Shown piece by piece: positions 46,001 through 58,200 of a DNA stretch of 64,000 bases (position 1 is its first letter; each line of letters starts with the position of its first letter). The stretch covers positions 1 through 64,000 of the forward strand of contig SMMW01000516.1 in the NCBI GenBank assembly GCA_004794655.1, given 5' to 3'. The stretch is from Marisa cornuarietis (Eukaryota > Mollusca > Gastropoda > Architaenioglossa > Ampullariidae). The translations under genes were made by a program, and so were the position numbers. The notes beneath the pieces were generated by a model. That model saw only the letters and a program-made list of their open reading frames with translations, was not told the origin of the DNA and did not search any database.

Positions 46001-49000
46001 AAAATCCAAAGGACAAATCTTAATGCAAAAGACGAGTACATACAAAGCCACAACTCTTTTTGCATAAGACAAGAAAAGAATTTCTAAATCAACCTTTAAA
46101 TTTATTTTAGTTAAGATGGAGTTGGGTGATAGGTCCACACATCCTTCTTTTGTCTGTTCAATCTGAGCTGCAACACTTCTTGCTCGCTTGTTCATTCGTC
46201 GCCGTGGCTACAAAGTAAAACAATCATGTCTTAATAACATGAGCAGAGCTCTCTAGCTGACATTCCACTGAATATTTGCAGCAAAAGAGAAATGTTTATA
46301 GTGTTAACCCTAAGTAAGCAAGTTGACAGGAGACATACAGGGCTAGACAGGTCTCAGCTATTACTGTAATTTTTTGTTTATTCCAAATACTCTACTATAG
46401 GTATTAATTCAAGCTAATTCAGACTCCACTCACGTTTCAAGTAAAATCATAACCATTGTAGATCTGTGTGACTTCCTTAGTAAAGATAAACCTCCTCCTT
46501 GATATGAAATGAATACAAAATCTTAACAGTGCAAAACGCTTTCAAGCCAAACACTGCGGATGTCAAAAAAGACAGAATACTGGGGAGTAGACAAGGGTCT
46601 TCACAACGCTGCACTTTGAAATGACACTAACACAGTACTAAAATAATCATCATGCTTTATTATAATGAACATGATAAGCAACACAAATGTTTTTGTTAGC
46701 TATTCTGTCAAAACTAAGTTTAAAACTACATATAAATTATAAGAGGGATGGGATCGTACATTTAAAAATGAGTTCAAACTGTACACTGCCTATAATAAGA
46801 AAACTGTCTTGTAAGGCCAATTAAACAATAAGAAAAATCATTAGGCAGTATAGAGGTCAACCCAACCCCCACACCCAAACAAACATACATACAAACAAAA
46901 TTTACCTTATGGAAGTATGTGGAAAATTAAACAAATATTATCTTGCTTAGTCAACCAGGCCATTTTAGAAGAACTTTATACCACCATAAACAAATGTCAA
47001 ACTGACCTTCATGTTGAAATGTCGTAGTGAAGACGACATGTGAGGCTCGCGGACGGATCTTTTTACCCTTGTGGGTGTTGAGGTCTCTGCCTCCTCAACA
47101 CCCACAGCTCCTGCAGTGTGACTCAGTGCTTTGCCATTGCCATTAGTACTAGGTTTTTCAGGGCCTGCTTGTTTTGGCCCTGAAGCTTCATTGGGCTTAT
47201 TCCCTTGAGGACCTGCATCACAGTTTGATGCACCGTTGGCACTGGCTGCAGGTTTGGCCCCTCGGGGTTTAAAGTCTGATGGATCAAACTTATCTGCAAA
47301 AGAATATAAGCATAAAGTTAGTCAATAATAAACATATAATTTATATAGCGCATTAAGCACATGAAGGAGCATGCTCTCAACACTTTTAAAAAATCGACAG
47401 CATATGCAGAATGGAAGTACTGATAAGTAATAAGACAAACATATAAGAGGCAAAGAGGAATCGGATAACAAATAGAAATGATCAAAAGTTCCTTGAATCT
47501 GTAGATGCAGAAGAGCTGGCGGACTAGTCAATAACAAAAAACGTAAGAGAAAGAGTTTGATGATGGACTAGCTAGGAGTAATGCTCATGGAAGAGATGTG
47601 GTTTCAGTGCTTGTTTGGTGGGTAGGTGGTAAATATGAAAGGGGAGAGAGTTCCGCTGTACTGCTGCACAGTAACTAAACCTTCTATGACCATATGTAGT
47701 TGCTTTGGTGACAGGGTCAGTTAACAAATGGTCGTCAGGGGAAGAGTGGAGTTGTCTGGCTGGGATGTAAGGGAAGAGAAGTTCAGGGGCTAGTTGCACA
47801 ATACATTTCTAATTTTAAAGATTTTTAGGCCTTAAATCTATTTAGATAATCAGTTTAAAGTGCACACCACAATTTTAGAATTTTTAAAACTAAAACTGCT
47901 TTAAGTAAGATAAAGTTGATTAAGTCTGACTTTCCGTCCTGTCAGTACAATTTCTTGTATGTTTTTGTGCAATGCATCTAAATAGCAGAGAAAAGATTTT
48001 GCTTCTTTAGAACAGTTTTAAGGTTTAGAAACATGTTGTGCACCTAGCTCCAGACCAATAGGCAGGGCAGGATTCTGCAAAGGAATTAAAATGCAGCACA
48101 GTTTGTGCTAAATGTGATCACCGATGGATAGCCAGTGCAGAGAGCGAAGGTGAGGAGTGACGGTCCCGTTTTCTACCTCTAAGCACTAAATGTGCAGGGG
48201 GATTTTGTATTTTCTGGAGCTTATGAATAAGGTATATGGGGCAGCCTGCAAGCAAAGAGTTATAGTAAATAAGCCTAGATAGAACAAATGCACAGAAAAG
48301 AGTGTTGGCTGTGAGTGTAGAGAGAACATGGCACACGGCACTGATCTCATATAGGTCATAATAGGCAGACAGAGAGCTGTAATTTGTCTGTCAAGGGTCA
48401 TGTCAGCAGTAATGATGAATCCTAGGTTTCTGACAGATGAGGTAAAGGTTTTGCCCACTTTTAGGCATTCAGGCAGAATGATGAGGGATGATCAGTTTCC
48501 TCTTCTCAAGCACAAGAGGGCTTTCGTTTTATCATCATTAAGTTTAGGTTTGTTTTGTACCATCCACATCTTTGACTAATACAGTCTTCTGTAGTGCTGA
48601 TACCCAAGTGACATGCAATCAGGAGGGTGGAGCACTATAGTTGTGTGTCACCAGATGGTCTGATAGTCAACAGGAACAGATGGTCATTCCAAAGTAATAC
48701 TGCAATAATCCATATAACTCCTTCTTAAAGGAAATTAAATTGTAAACATCAGTTCAACATCCAGATCCCAGGATTCCCTATGGATAAGATTCATATGTTT
48801 CAAGTCTTTACAGGACAGCATTCTATGAACAGAAATAGATTAAAGAATGGTGCTTAAGAACAATGCTTTTTTGGCTAAGCAGCCTTAAGGTGACAGCTCA
48901 ATGCACTCTGCGTTTGGCTCTGCTTCGATTTTAGGGTGCTTGGAAAGATCTGTATTTTTGTTTGCTTAGCTGTGTACTGGAATGGCTTCGTTACTTTCTG

Positions 49001-50545
49001 CACATTTGATTCAATATATGGAAAGATTTTCACATTAAACTATGGTATTCACTTTCAGTCTTGTTGCTTCTCCTTCAAGTATCTTCCAAAGTAACCAGGT
49101 ACGGCAGCACTAAGGCAGACTGAGAAACAATTTTCCAACAATGTAATGCACCTTTAACCCTCTTTGCACGATGGGCCACGATCGTGGCTTTACCGGACAG
49201 CACAGGCAAGGCAAATTTCATTACTTTTGTTGCAAAGTTCAAGTTTTCTCTTTTCTAAAAATGTATAGGTTTCTTGGTCTAATATTTATCTTAGAGCAGC
49301 AATAATAAAAAACAAAATTTACCCCCCGTCGTCTTCACAGTCTTCAGTTATAAGCCAGTCATTGTAATGTTACATTTTTATGTTGTGCTAATAAAGTACA
49401 GTAGCTGGTTTGGCATCTCTGTGCTTCACTAAGAACAGAAAATAAATCTGCTTCATATTTTAGTTCTCCCTGTGTACACAGAATGATGGGAAATCCCTTC
49501 TAGAGTACAGAATTAATGTCAATAACCATTTCAGCAGGTGCTGGATGGCCAAGGAGCATACCTCTAACAAATGACCTTCACAACTGTGCACAGTAAATAC
49601 AAGGCTATGGTGCCTCCTCTTAATGGATGAAATCATTTTTTTTCGGATCTATAGACTATTATAAAATAGACTATACTAATTCAACTTGTCAGATTAGCGC
49701 TTCGTTTTACTAAGTGTAACCAGTTTCTTAATTTCACAGAATTTTTTTTCTTCTATACTATGTGAAGCACAGATGCCTTCGGCAGGGATTCTGCACTAAA
49801 TAATCCCTCCAACGTTATTAACAATTGTTTTCAGCTACATATCCTTTGAGCAGTATGGTCAAGTGTCCTCACACTGCAGAGCACATTTTGGCAGGTGTCT
49901 GGCGTACAAGGTGTATACTTTTAGTCTGTCTTTTATTAAATCCATAACATTTATTATACTATGTTTAACATCATGGGTTTCACCTTTTGCATGCAAGGAA
50001 TAATGCGATCAGCTGATCTTTACGTACCCCGCAAAATAATAATTAAACAGTTAAAATTTTTCCATAGTGACAACAAGAGTGCAGTTTCCCACCATGTCCA
50101 AACATACCCAAAAAAAATTATGAGTGATTAAAGTCATGTGAAGAAAATTTACCAAGGAGGATCTGAAAAAAAACAAAGTTTGGTATCTGAAATGCAAAAG
50201 AGTTAGGTCAAGTGTAAAAAACATTCCATAAAAACAGATGAAAGCTTCTACTTTGTCATTGTTGTCAAATGTCGGTGGAAAAAGTTTTACAAGCATAAAA
50301 ACTTGTCACTCAAAAATTGGCAAATGAATGGCAAACATTACAAGTGTAATAATTAGTGTAATACTTTTAAAATTTACTGCTTTTATCCGTCTGAGTTTTG
50401 GCTTACTGAGATTTCTGGCTAGAAAAAAGCAAACACAGGCAGTACTTTGATATTTTTTAGTCCGGAGAGACTGTCTGGCACTTCTGCGGCTGGCAACAGC
50501 CACGCCACCACTGGCATTCTCTTGCGTGGGTTGCTGCGTCGCCAT
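36959..50545 (-). CDS. ASXL: ASXL (Additional sex combs-like) Polycomb protein, 1,151 aa
   Basis: ASXL activates the histone H2A Lys119 deubiquitinase BAP1/Calypso in the nuclear PR-DUB complex. Coding exons (high to low): 50545-50446, 47293-47007, 46207-46094, 45335-45226, 44497-44424, 43989-43881, 41627-41378, 39370-36959. All have GT-AG borders and matching phases (3,456 nt). The DEUBAD domain (~158-262) is clear: [23 protein letters not shown], then [23 protein letters not shown] and [12 protein letters not shown] (first string split across exons). The 2.4-kb last exon encodes a Ser/Thr/Pro-rich region with an NLS-like PAKRPR, three RTLA(N/H)I(K/R)AQ repeats and the C-terminal PHD finger (CAC...[13 protein letters not shown]...CVTC). 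MATQQ is taken as the start because an in-frame TGA lies upstream in the same exon. The N-terminal HARE-HTH is absent from this model. Confidence 0.92.
37690..39370 (-). other. ASXL repeat region with three [13 protein letters not shown] motifs
   Basis: [14 protein letters not shown] (about residue 433), [14 protein letters not shown] (about 503) and [14 protein letters not shown] (about 558) lie in the large last exon, separated by Ser/Thr/Pro linkers. The motif is predicted helical and positively charged. Plus-strand ORFs over this exon are antisense shadows. Confidence 0.85.
42683..43027 (+). repeat. Minisatellite, about seven units of ~50-60 bp
   Basis: Unit landmarks: (C/A)AAATGTAC(C/T)(A/G)ACTT, then GCCAGAAGCCACTGACATG, then TGTGTGACAC. 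Units vary in length and sequence. It lies in the ASXL intron between 41,627 and 43,881. Confidence 0.85.
43661..43776 (-). mobile_element. tRNA-derived SINE, copy 4 (truncated, minus strand)
   Basis: In reverse complement it reads GGTGGTCCAGCGGTTAGCAC, CTGTCACCAACTCAGTGAGG, TTGGCTGTCCTGGATTGAGA and TTTCTCTGCATGTGGCACCT. This is the same family as 28,993-29,180 but missing the 3' half. It lies in an ASXL intron. Confidence 0.8.
44614..44797. mobile_element. TA-flanked MITE, 180 bp
   Basis: Terminal inverted repeats GAGAGTTTGAGAT (from 44,616) and ATCTCAAACTCTC (to 44,795), with TA on both sides. No coding capacity. A TA target points to a Tc1/mariner-like or related donor. It lies in an ASXL intron between 44,497 and 45,226. 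Confidence 0.75.
47310..48600 (-). pseudogene. CR1/L2-type LINE 3' ORF fragment with a nested MITE
   Basis: The minus-strand reading gives [43 protein letters not shown]-type [20 protein letters not shown], then (after the MITE) [20 protein letters not shown] and [11 protein letters not shown]. These are successive C-terminal RT motifs of CR1/L2 LINEs (K--LNDDKTE-L, RNLGV, LD--LLAGLP-, WNSLP--IR, LK-HLF). Frames are broken, so it is not functional. It lies in the ASXL intron downstream of 47,293. Confidence 0.85.
47786..48051. mobile_element. Harbinger-like MITE, copy 2, nested in a LINE
   Basis: Same family as 31,672-31,917: GGGGCTAGTTGCACAATACA at one end and, in reverse complement, GGAGCTAGGTGCACAACATG at the other, with a shared interior (GGCCTTAAATCTATTTAGAT, TTCCGTCCTGTCAGTACAAT). 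It splits the LINE reading frame. Its target duplication is not clear here. Confidence 0.8.
48601..50445. other. ASXL intron, no gene supported
   Basis: AT-rich intron DNA. The minus ORF at 50,051-50,296 and the others are short and motif-free. Confidence 0.4.
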
Positions 50546-50705
50546 GGTAGTGATACATGCTGCCTCCCTGTCACATCAGCATTGGAAAAGCAAATGGACC
50601 CTGTTGTGCTGACACCCAGGTCTGCAAACTCCACCTCTCCCTTTACTTACTACTAAGTCAGAGTTCTTTGTTTGGTTTGGTGTCAGTGTTTTCTATCTCA
50701 GCTAA
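50446..50705 (-). other. ASXL exon with the start codon
   Basis: The acceptor CTCTTTTTTGCAG lies just above 50,705 and the donor GTACTG just below 50,446. It contains about 160 nt of 5' UTR with stops in the coding frame, then ATGGCGACGCAGCAACC at 50,545. The donor is weaker than the others and was chosen because it keeps phase with the next exon. Confidence 0.65.
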
Positions 50706-51846
50706 CTGCAAAAAAGAGAAATTGTTCAAGCTAACTATTCTTTTGCTAATAACTACTTACTTTCATTAAGCAATGGCATACAACCAGAAATTTTATCAAG
50801 ACAATTTTTCAGATGATTAGACATTAATTTAAAAATAAAGTATACTAGCTATTTTTTATGACTGTTAATTAAATGTATTCTTTTTAAGTATCAAACATGC
50901 TGTTGATAAGTGGAGCTAAAATAAACCAAAGACCAAATATTAAAAATAAAAATTGAAGATCAACAAATAATTTGTCAGTATATATATAAATATACACATG
51001 GCAGTGTCACTGTTGACTCTTAGTAATATTTAAGGTTTAAAAAATATGTTTAGGTTCCATTATGATTTATATGTGCGTGTATGTGTTTTTTTCTCATAAA
51101 AACCGGTGAACCATCTCGGTAATCGTTTCATCAATATTTGTTAAGCTGCATTTTTCTACTTACTTTTTGTATAATCATACAAAGACAAAATTCCACCTTT
51201 TAAAAAACTACTCGCATTAATGGAGAACGCATTCTTATTAAACAGCAAGAAGAAATAAGTTGCTGTAAGCTTAGGGAAGCATGCAATATACCTAAAAGAC
51301 GGCGTCACCAAAGTATTTATTTCCATCCCGCCGCCCCCTCCTCTCCCTCACACAGAATTATTCAGAGCTACGACAGTCTAACTTTTATTTATAAACTTCT
51401 CTACCAACATGGAAAATCAATGGAGTGAATGGGAACACAGAACCTGTATTATTCTGTTCAACTAAATAATAACTCGACTCGTGTGTTAACGAAAGATCTG
51501 TTTGTGTTGATAGCTCAGTCTTACAACCCATTATATTTTAAATGCATGTAGCTGCAAGGAATTGAAAGGACTGAAATCTCAACAACGCCGTAAGATGATC
51601 CAAACGGTAATCATCACAATTTATAATTTGCTGATTTTATTGCGGCCTATGCAGCATTAAGTCATTACATGACTATTTTTTTTTTCAAATTTTTAATCAT
51701 ATAGAGCTTGTTTTTGGCGGACCCCCAAGATGTCAAATACTGCAAACTAGCTAAATGAAACATATCTTAGCATGTATTTTAAGCTGCTATAGCTGATGTA
51801 CATAAGCGTCTTTTAAAATAGACACTTTGAGTTTGCATCTACTTAC
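50706..51846. other. ASXL first intron
   Basis: AT-rich with no recognisable gene or complete repeat. A C-rich patch (CCCGCCGCCCCCTCCTCTCC) occurs near 51,328. Confidence 0.45.
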
Positions 51847-52050
51847 CAGAATCTCCAAGTGCATCCAATCTACGAGAACATCTAAGGAATTACATTGTCT
51901 TGTTTATCGAATAAGGCGGCCGCCATTTTTGATCACGGAAGGTCAGGCACTCGGGACAGCTCGGCTTTCTCCGCCAAGCCTCGTTTTCGCTCGACTCTGC
52001 TGTCGTCCGGCCATAGAGACAAGAGGCGTCAAAATGGCCGCACAACGGTA
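51847..52050 (-). promoter_or_regulatory. ASXL 5' UTR exon and CpG-richer promoter
   Basis: This short GC- and CpG-richer island sits in AT-rich DNA. On the minus strand it carries two ATGGC(G/C)-type YY1-like sites (GCGGCCATTTTGACG and AAAATGGCGGCCGCC) and ends in a strong donor, GATTCTG|GTAAGT, at 51,847. Its own ATGs give only short upstream ORFs. TATA-less, YY1-containing promoters are common for housekeeping and chromatin genes. Confidence 0.6.
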
Positions 52051-52489
52051 CATCATGTCTTAAAATGTTTCAGAATGTTCATGATCATCTTTCAATCTGT
52101 CTGACTTTCCCTTCGTCTGTAAGGCTGTTTAAAATTTTAGTTATGAAAAAGACTGTCGAAAAGTTCATTGTGAATCCAAGGTACATTTATATTTACAATG
52201 GCAATGATTCCCGGTGACAATTACCAACTTTATTAGTCCTAAGTGGGCAATTTAAACATGGGAAGGTGTTCAGTTACTATAAATGAATAGCTACACAATA
52301 CGTGAGGAAACAAAATTACATCTAGACCATTCAAATGCACACAAAGAACACCACACACACATACCACTGACAATTCATTTGTGATTAAGCAGCTGGACTG
52401 CAGATGGCACGAACGATTTAAGGTGCCTATTATTTCTACATAAAGGCATACCATAACGTTTACCTGAACTTAATAGCACAAATTCTTCC

Positions 52490-54840
52490 TTTAGTACATG
52501 TTCAGGTATTGATAAAATGTGAGAAGCTTTATATTCTGACTATTTGTTGATCACAAAGCAAATCTATATCTCTCCAATTATCTTAGAGCAGATGTGGACA
52601 ATATTGTTTTGATGATTCCTGTCATGGACTGACAGATTGCGGAACCAGCATACAAATGAAAAAGATAGAAGATTCTCAATAAACGATTGGTAGAAACTGC
52701 CCGAGATTGTTTTGGTAACTAAAAAAATGTTTAGCTTACTCAAAATGTACATTCTTTGCTGGCCACGTTTAACAATATATTGTGTTTATTGTCCATTTAA
52801 GATGGCAGTCAAAAACAGTGCCTAGATACCTGAAGGAGTTAACAGTTTTAACAGGTTTACTATATGTATCACACTTGGAGCAACAATGTCATCTGAAGTC
52901 TATGTTCATTTCTTTAGTTTTATCAATGTTTAACTCCAGAAAGTTCTCGTCCCACCACTGTACAAAATTTGTTTAGGCATTACCATGATCTTTGTGTTAC
53001 TGCAAAAAAAGTCAACAATGGTATATCATCAGAGAATTTAATGAGGTAGCTATTCTCCTCCATACTTCTGCAGCTGTCAGTGTTCATGATGAACAGCAAG
53101 AGTGATTGACAACAGGCTTGTGGGGACCCGGTGCTTGTAACAACAATATCAGAACAATTGCACTTTAAATAAAAATTGACAAATATATGCGGTCTGTGAG
53201 AGTCAATGAAAGCACATAGTGCATAGTTACTGATTTCAGCAAATTACAGTAAACATTTCGATCAGTTCCGTTTTGCCTAACGTCTGATGATTATGAAACT
53301 GATTTCATTCTGATTTACTTGCTTCCATGTGATGTGTTTATCTAGTCCAAATAAGCATAAGCTACAAATAATTAATGTATGTCATTGATTTGTTTTTTTT
53401 TCAAAGCAAACTTTGATTTCTGTAAAGCACAACAGTGAACTGTAAGTGGTTCACTTTGATTAGGCCTTTGCCCATCCACCTCCTTCTGCAGTCTATCTTT
53501 CCTGATAAATGAGGTTTACATGAGATCTGCTGAGCTTACCAGAAACAGGCCCAGGATAGCCTTGAACTGGGGTGCATGTTCCAATGGAGTTGGAAAAAGT
53601 GCCATTGACAAGTACTTGTTGCTGCCTGTCTAACAAAAAAGTGAATAATCCATTGTAACAGGGTCGCCTACCACACGGCACACAACAACACACTCAACGC
53701 ATGCCGTAGGTTGATGAAACCTTTTTATTCTTGCGACCGCGTGCTGGTCAGCTGAACAGTACACAGTATTCGAGTATCCGTAACATTATCAAGGACTCTA
53801 TCAGCCGGGCTGCTGGCTTGCGTCCTTCTCACGTGTTCTCTCTCTCTCTCTCGTCTCTCCTGTCAAGCTTCTCCCTTCCCTTTTATATCCCCCGGGAGGG
53901 CTAAAGTGGCAGGGGTGCCCGGCCGTATCGGACGGCAGCGTTGCTGTGTCCACCTGGGGAAGGTGGGGTTGAGGGGTGTCGCCCCGTCCTTCTCTCGTGG
54001 CTCCCCTCCGCCCTCCCGGCCCCAAAACAAACCCGGGAGCCAATCACCGCTAACTGGCCGCCCCACTGGCCAATCGGCTTTCAGTTGGCCTCTTGGCCAG
54101 CTTCTATCACACCATGACATTTCCTGATGGTCAAAGGAAAACTTGTCAAGGAGTCTTCTAGCTAGGATATGTGGCTGGATGGTGTTAAAAGCGATAAGAA
54201 GTCAGCAAACAACAGTTGTGCATAGGCATGTGTATTCTCCAGATGTTTAAACAAGGTATGGAGGATAAACAGTTTAGCATCGTCAACACTTTGTTTGGAC
54301 TGGTATGCAAATTGCAAGGGATCAACACATTTGTTTGTGGCATTTAGAATCAGTGATTTGATGTTTGTCTCCAATACTTTCATGGCGAACAATGTTTAGG
54401 CCATTGGTCTAAAGTCATTGAGATGCTAAGCTCAAGCTTTCTTTGGAACTGGAACAATGGTAGACATTTTCCAAGCAGCAGGGATGGAGAGTGAAATAGG
54501 TTTGGGAAAATGCCTCTAAGTTGGTGCATGCAGAAACATAATGTTCTGCCACAAATACCATTTGGACCTGAAGCCTTGCAAATCTTTATAGCTGAAACAT
54601 CTCCACAACTTGTTCTTGACAAATCTCAACCCTCTGTACAGGATGAAAAGAACTGAGCACATCTTTAATGTTCATAGAGAAGTGTTGTGTCTTGAAACAA
54701 GCAAAGAAACCATTTAGAGCATTAGGTAGGACTGTATTGTCAATGCCTGAGATGGATATTTTGGCTTTAGAACCCTTAAGCCGATCTTTAACATTGGCCA
54801 CATACTTGAATCCCTGCCAAGCTGCATTAACCTACTAGAG
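52490..54840 (-). pseudogene. Degraded CR1/L2-type LINE, interrupted by a solo LTR
   Basis: Minus-strand motifs in order: an N-side region (IVPVPKK near 54,450), CVDPLQFAYQSKQSVDDA near 54,310, FLLDRQQQVLVNGTFSNS near 53,610, TSTGSPQACC...LLLF near 53,130, the polymerase box YLIKFSDD near 53,050, NFLELNIDKTKEMNIDF near 52,930 and the thumb region (YLG, FYQSFIENLLSFSF) to 52,560. These are standard RT landmarks (D--QFAY----S--DA, STG-PQG, F-DD, LN--KTKE--IDF). Frameshifts and stops are frequent. The PQG-like region seems present twice (53,560 and 53,130), so two fragments may be joined. Confidence 0.82.
53650..54115 (-). mobile_element. Solo LTR (458 bp) with CCAT target duplication
   Basis: The element 53,654-54,111 starts TGTAACAG and ends, in reverse complement, TGTGATAG. 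CCAT flanks both sides (53,650-53,653 and 54,112-54,115). On the minus strand it has a TATA-like GATATAAAAGGG and then AATAAAAAGG about 170 bp later, as expected for promoter and poly(A) site of an LTR. It is much GC-richer than its surroundings. No internal retroelement genes remain, so it arose by LTR-LTR recombination. Confidence 0.8.
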
Positions 54841-55213
54841 TCAATGCCTTTGAAGGCAACACTTTATAAAAAGACCACAAATGAAACCACTAAAGTATAG
54901 ACTTAAATGAAAAAAAAGGTTTTTTAACTTAAATCAAGCCCATGCTTTTATGCGAGGGGAAGGGGTGATTAAGCCCCCATTGTTTGGGTGATAGTTTTCT
55001 ATTATATCACTGGTCTTCACTCTATACCCTATTGTGTGTACCAGCAGAGTTATCTATGGGTAAATTTTGTGTTTGGAAAAATTGCTTAAAATACTGCAAT
55101 GATAATGATCTAAATCCCTTACTATTGTCCATTAAAATAAAGCAAACGTAGGGTTACAATATATTGTGTATGAATGGTTTATGTATTATTCTCTTTCTGC
55201 TGGCCTGTTACAG
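54841..55213. other. Region upstream of the coiled-coil gene
   Basis: AT-rich DNA with no recognised feature. It ends in a good polypyrimidine/acceptor (TTCTCTTTCTGCTGGCCTGTTACAG, split as TTCTCTTTCTGC and TGGCCTGTTACAG) at 55,213, implying an upstream non-coding exon that I could not place. Confidence 0.4.
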
Positions 55214-55246
55214 GTCTAAGAAGAACTAAAGTATGATCAAGATCTC

Positions 55247-58200
55247 ATGAAAATGACAGCCATTAAAGTTGTGCGTCTGGAGAATGTTCTACATAGTCCA
55301 CAAGATACAGAAGTTACATCTCTCCGACCTTTGACTATAGAAGACACAAATGTCAGAGAGACGTCAGACATCAGCCTTTCCACAGGTTGGATAACACACA
55401 CATATATACACACATGTGTGTACATGTGCATCCACATACGTATTTGCATGTGTGGTTGTTGTATTCTCACTGTCATTTGTTTTTATAATTTGATCCTTAA
55501 TTGCAAAATTAAGAAAAAAGGAGTGTCTAGAGAGAAATAATCTAGAAGAAAAACATGTATGTTTTTTGCAGCACTAGTGAAAAAATTAGTTAAAAAAGAA
55601 ACTCTTAATAGAAATGAAAATGACTTAATTGTTTTCCTGGTTAACTAGGTGTTTTTCAAGACAAGAGTCTACAAGAGGAGCCAGAGGATGCTAACAGCAA
55701 AGACAGTGCCATAGATGGTAATTTTGGGGAAGCTGAGTATGCATGTGTGTGTGTTTGCATGTTTGAGTGAGTGCATCCAAGTGTTGAAAGCGTGTCAATT
55801 CAGTGAAGTAAGCTTTATCAAGCTTCCAGAAAACTCCACTTTATATTTTAGAGCTGTGATGGAATTTAAAAACAAGGATATAAATAGTCTTTACATTTTA
55901 GAGTTTCTTGTTCAGTTTCCAAAGAGATTGTAAGCTTTACAAGTACACAGTTACCCAGATGCTTTCTTTTGGCTATATGTATTATTACATCTTGATTTGT
56001 CTGATTTACTGACAAAGTGCCAGCTCATAATTCCATCAGTCCGTCCATCAATATTTTATGCATTCATGGTTGACATGCAGTTGTAAGGTTCTCACATTAA
56101 CCCTGGGTTTACTTAATTTCATGTTTTTATTTCTATAGCTGCACTTACATTAACAAATATATTTAGTAGTTTACACTCACACACACGCTTGCATAATCAT
56201 GTTCTCAATTCTAGCACTAATGATTCCTTTGTTTATTTTTTTTCTTTTTCCTCCAGACAAAGTGTTCTGTTTGCCAGAGGACTGGCCTTGGATAAAGCAG
56301 CTCTCTCGACCTATGAGCTGCATGCTAACAACATCTCGTCTGCCATGTGTGAAGAAGGCTGTTTCTCATCTAGAACTGGTCCAAAATGTCATTGATGACT
56401 GGTTTAAAACCAAAGAGGATATGGTTGGGAGCCTTTTTGCAGAAAAGGAATTGCCCACTTCTGCACAATGTTAGTAAAAATCTGCTGGTACTCTGAGATA
56501 AAAACTGTCATAATGCAAATTGCAGATCATTCTCTAATTTGATGGTCTTCTATGACTAAAAAATTTGTTAAGAGATTAAGCCAACAGTGAAACGTAACAG
56601 CAGTCATTAGAGTAGTTTATTGCTGTGTAGTGACTGATGCATGTGTGAACCTTGAAAATGAACATTATAACTTTGTGTATATTGCAATAAAGGCAGCCAT
56701 AATTCACGTGTCATTTTAAAGAGCATTTCTTAGTCTACTAAACGCCAGACTGTGCAAGAAATATTTCTTTGGTTTAGAAATCTGAGTAGAACGATAGGTA
56801 AATAGAATGGAGGGCTGCAGTTTTCTGTCACATGGCACAAATTTAAAACAAAAACTATGTACACACCAAGTACAATGGAATAGACAAAATAGTTTAATAT
56901 TTTATTATACATGCAGAATTCAGATATTATTTTGTTATGTCATTTATTGCCTTCTGTTGTGTAAATCCATTCAAATGAGCAGTTGATAGCTGTCCACAGC
57001 AGACCAACTGATTTTCAGATACATTGATATGCAACAAAACAACTGATTGGATGTTTAATTTAGTCATTAAAGAGAAGTAATTCATGGCAAAATAATCCCT
57101 AGAGGAATCAAAAGTTTTGTCTTTTATTTAATTAATCATTGTTCCCCAGTGTCATGTACATTGCAATGTGACTTTACTCTTTAAATAAAAGTGTAGATTA
57201 CTCTGTATGCAGTCTTAGAGTCAAGCACATATAAACTCTTAGGTAATCCAGGTGTCTTTGCAAGCTGTTCTGAGCACCTGCCACACAGTAAAAACAGCTT
57301 CGCAAACATCCTAAGCAAACTGTTCAATAAGCACTTGTCTACAAGTTGTCAAATGTTCAATCAAATCAGATTCACAAAAAGTCAGCTAGGCTAAAAAAAG
57401 ACAAAAAATCAAAAACAAAACAAAATTATAGCTTGACACCATACTTATTTAACTCTTTAAAATGTTATTGAAACTCTTACAATTGATGTTCAAAGCCAGT
57501 TAGATGTGTACAAAGAACTGTTGCTACTCTGATACATGTAAAAGTAATGTTTCTGAAAGAAATTATTTGTCTGAAATAAAATATACTTTTCACCTGTTTG
57601 TAAATTTGGTAAATAACATGAAAACATGCAATTTAAGAAGTTAAGGCCTCTGATCATCAGTATCTTAAACACACATCACATCATGACCCCACCATGTAAA
57701 ATAGTTCCAATCATGAATATAAAAGTGCACATGTGGGCTGATTTAATTTCTACTATTATTTTTATTCTTATACAGTATAACATTTGTGTTCCATAGTATT
57801 GCAGCTGTTGCAGCCATTAACTTAAATATGTTTGTCTTCAGGTGGGCTAAAAAAACAACTGCGGTTTGTTGACCCAGTCAGTCATTGTACTACAGCTGAC
57901 AGTACAATAACTTCACTATCACAACCATCATCTAGAGTGTCGTCTCCCTTGACTGTCGTCGGCATTGGTGCCAAAATATCTGGTTAGTCTCTGTGTGTGT
58001 GTGTGTGTGAGTGTTCATCAGTTTATCACACTCAAATAACTGCTACCTTCAGTATGAAATGCTTACCCAGACCGGGTGTGAAAAGTATTCTTTTTTCCCC
58101 CATAATGTCATTTTGGACATGAAGAAAACTGATCACACTATTCCTCTTGTAACTGTACTCCACTGCATGGCTCCCAGTTTCTAAAGTCATTCATTGTAAA

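Noticed and set aside
53801..54127. Gly/Pro/Arg-rich ORFs on both strands
   Set aside because: By-products of the GC-rich solo LTR.
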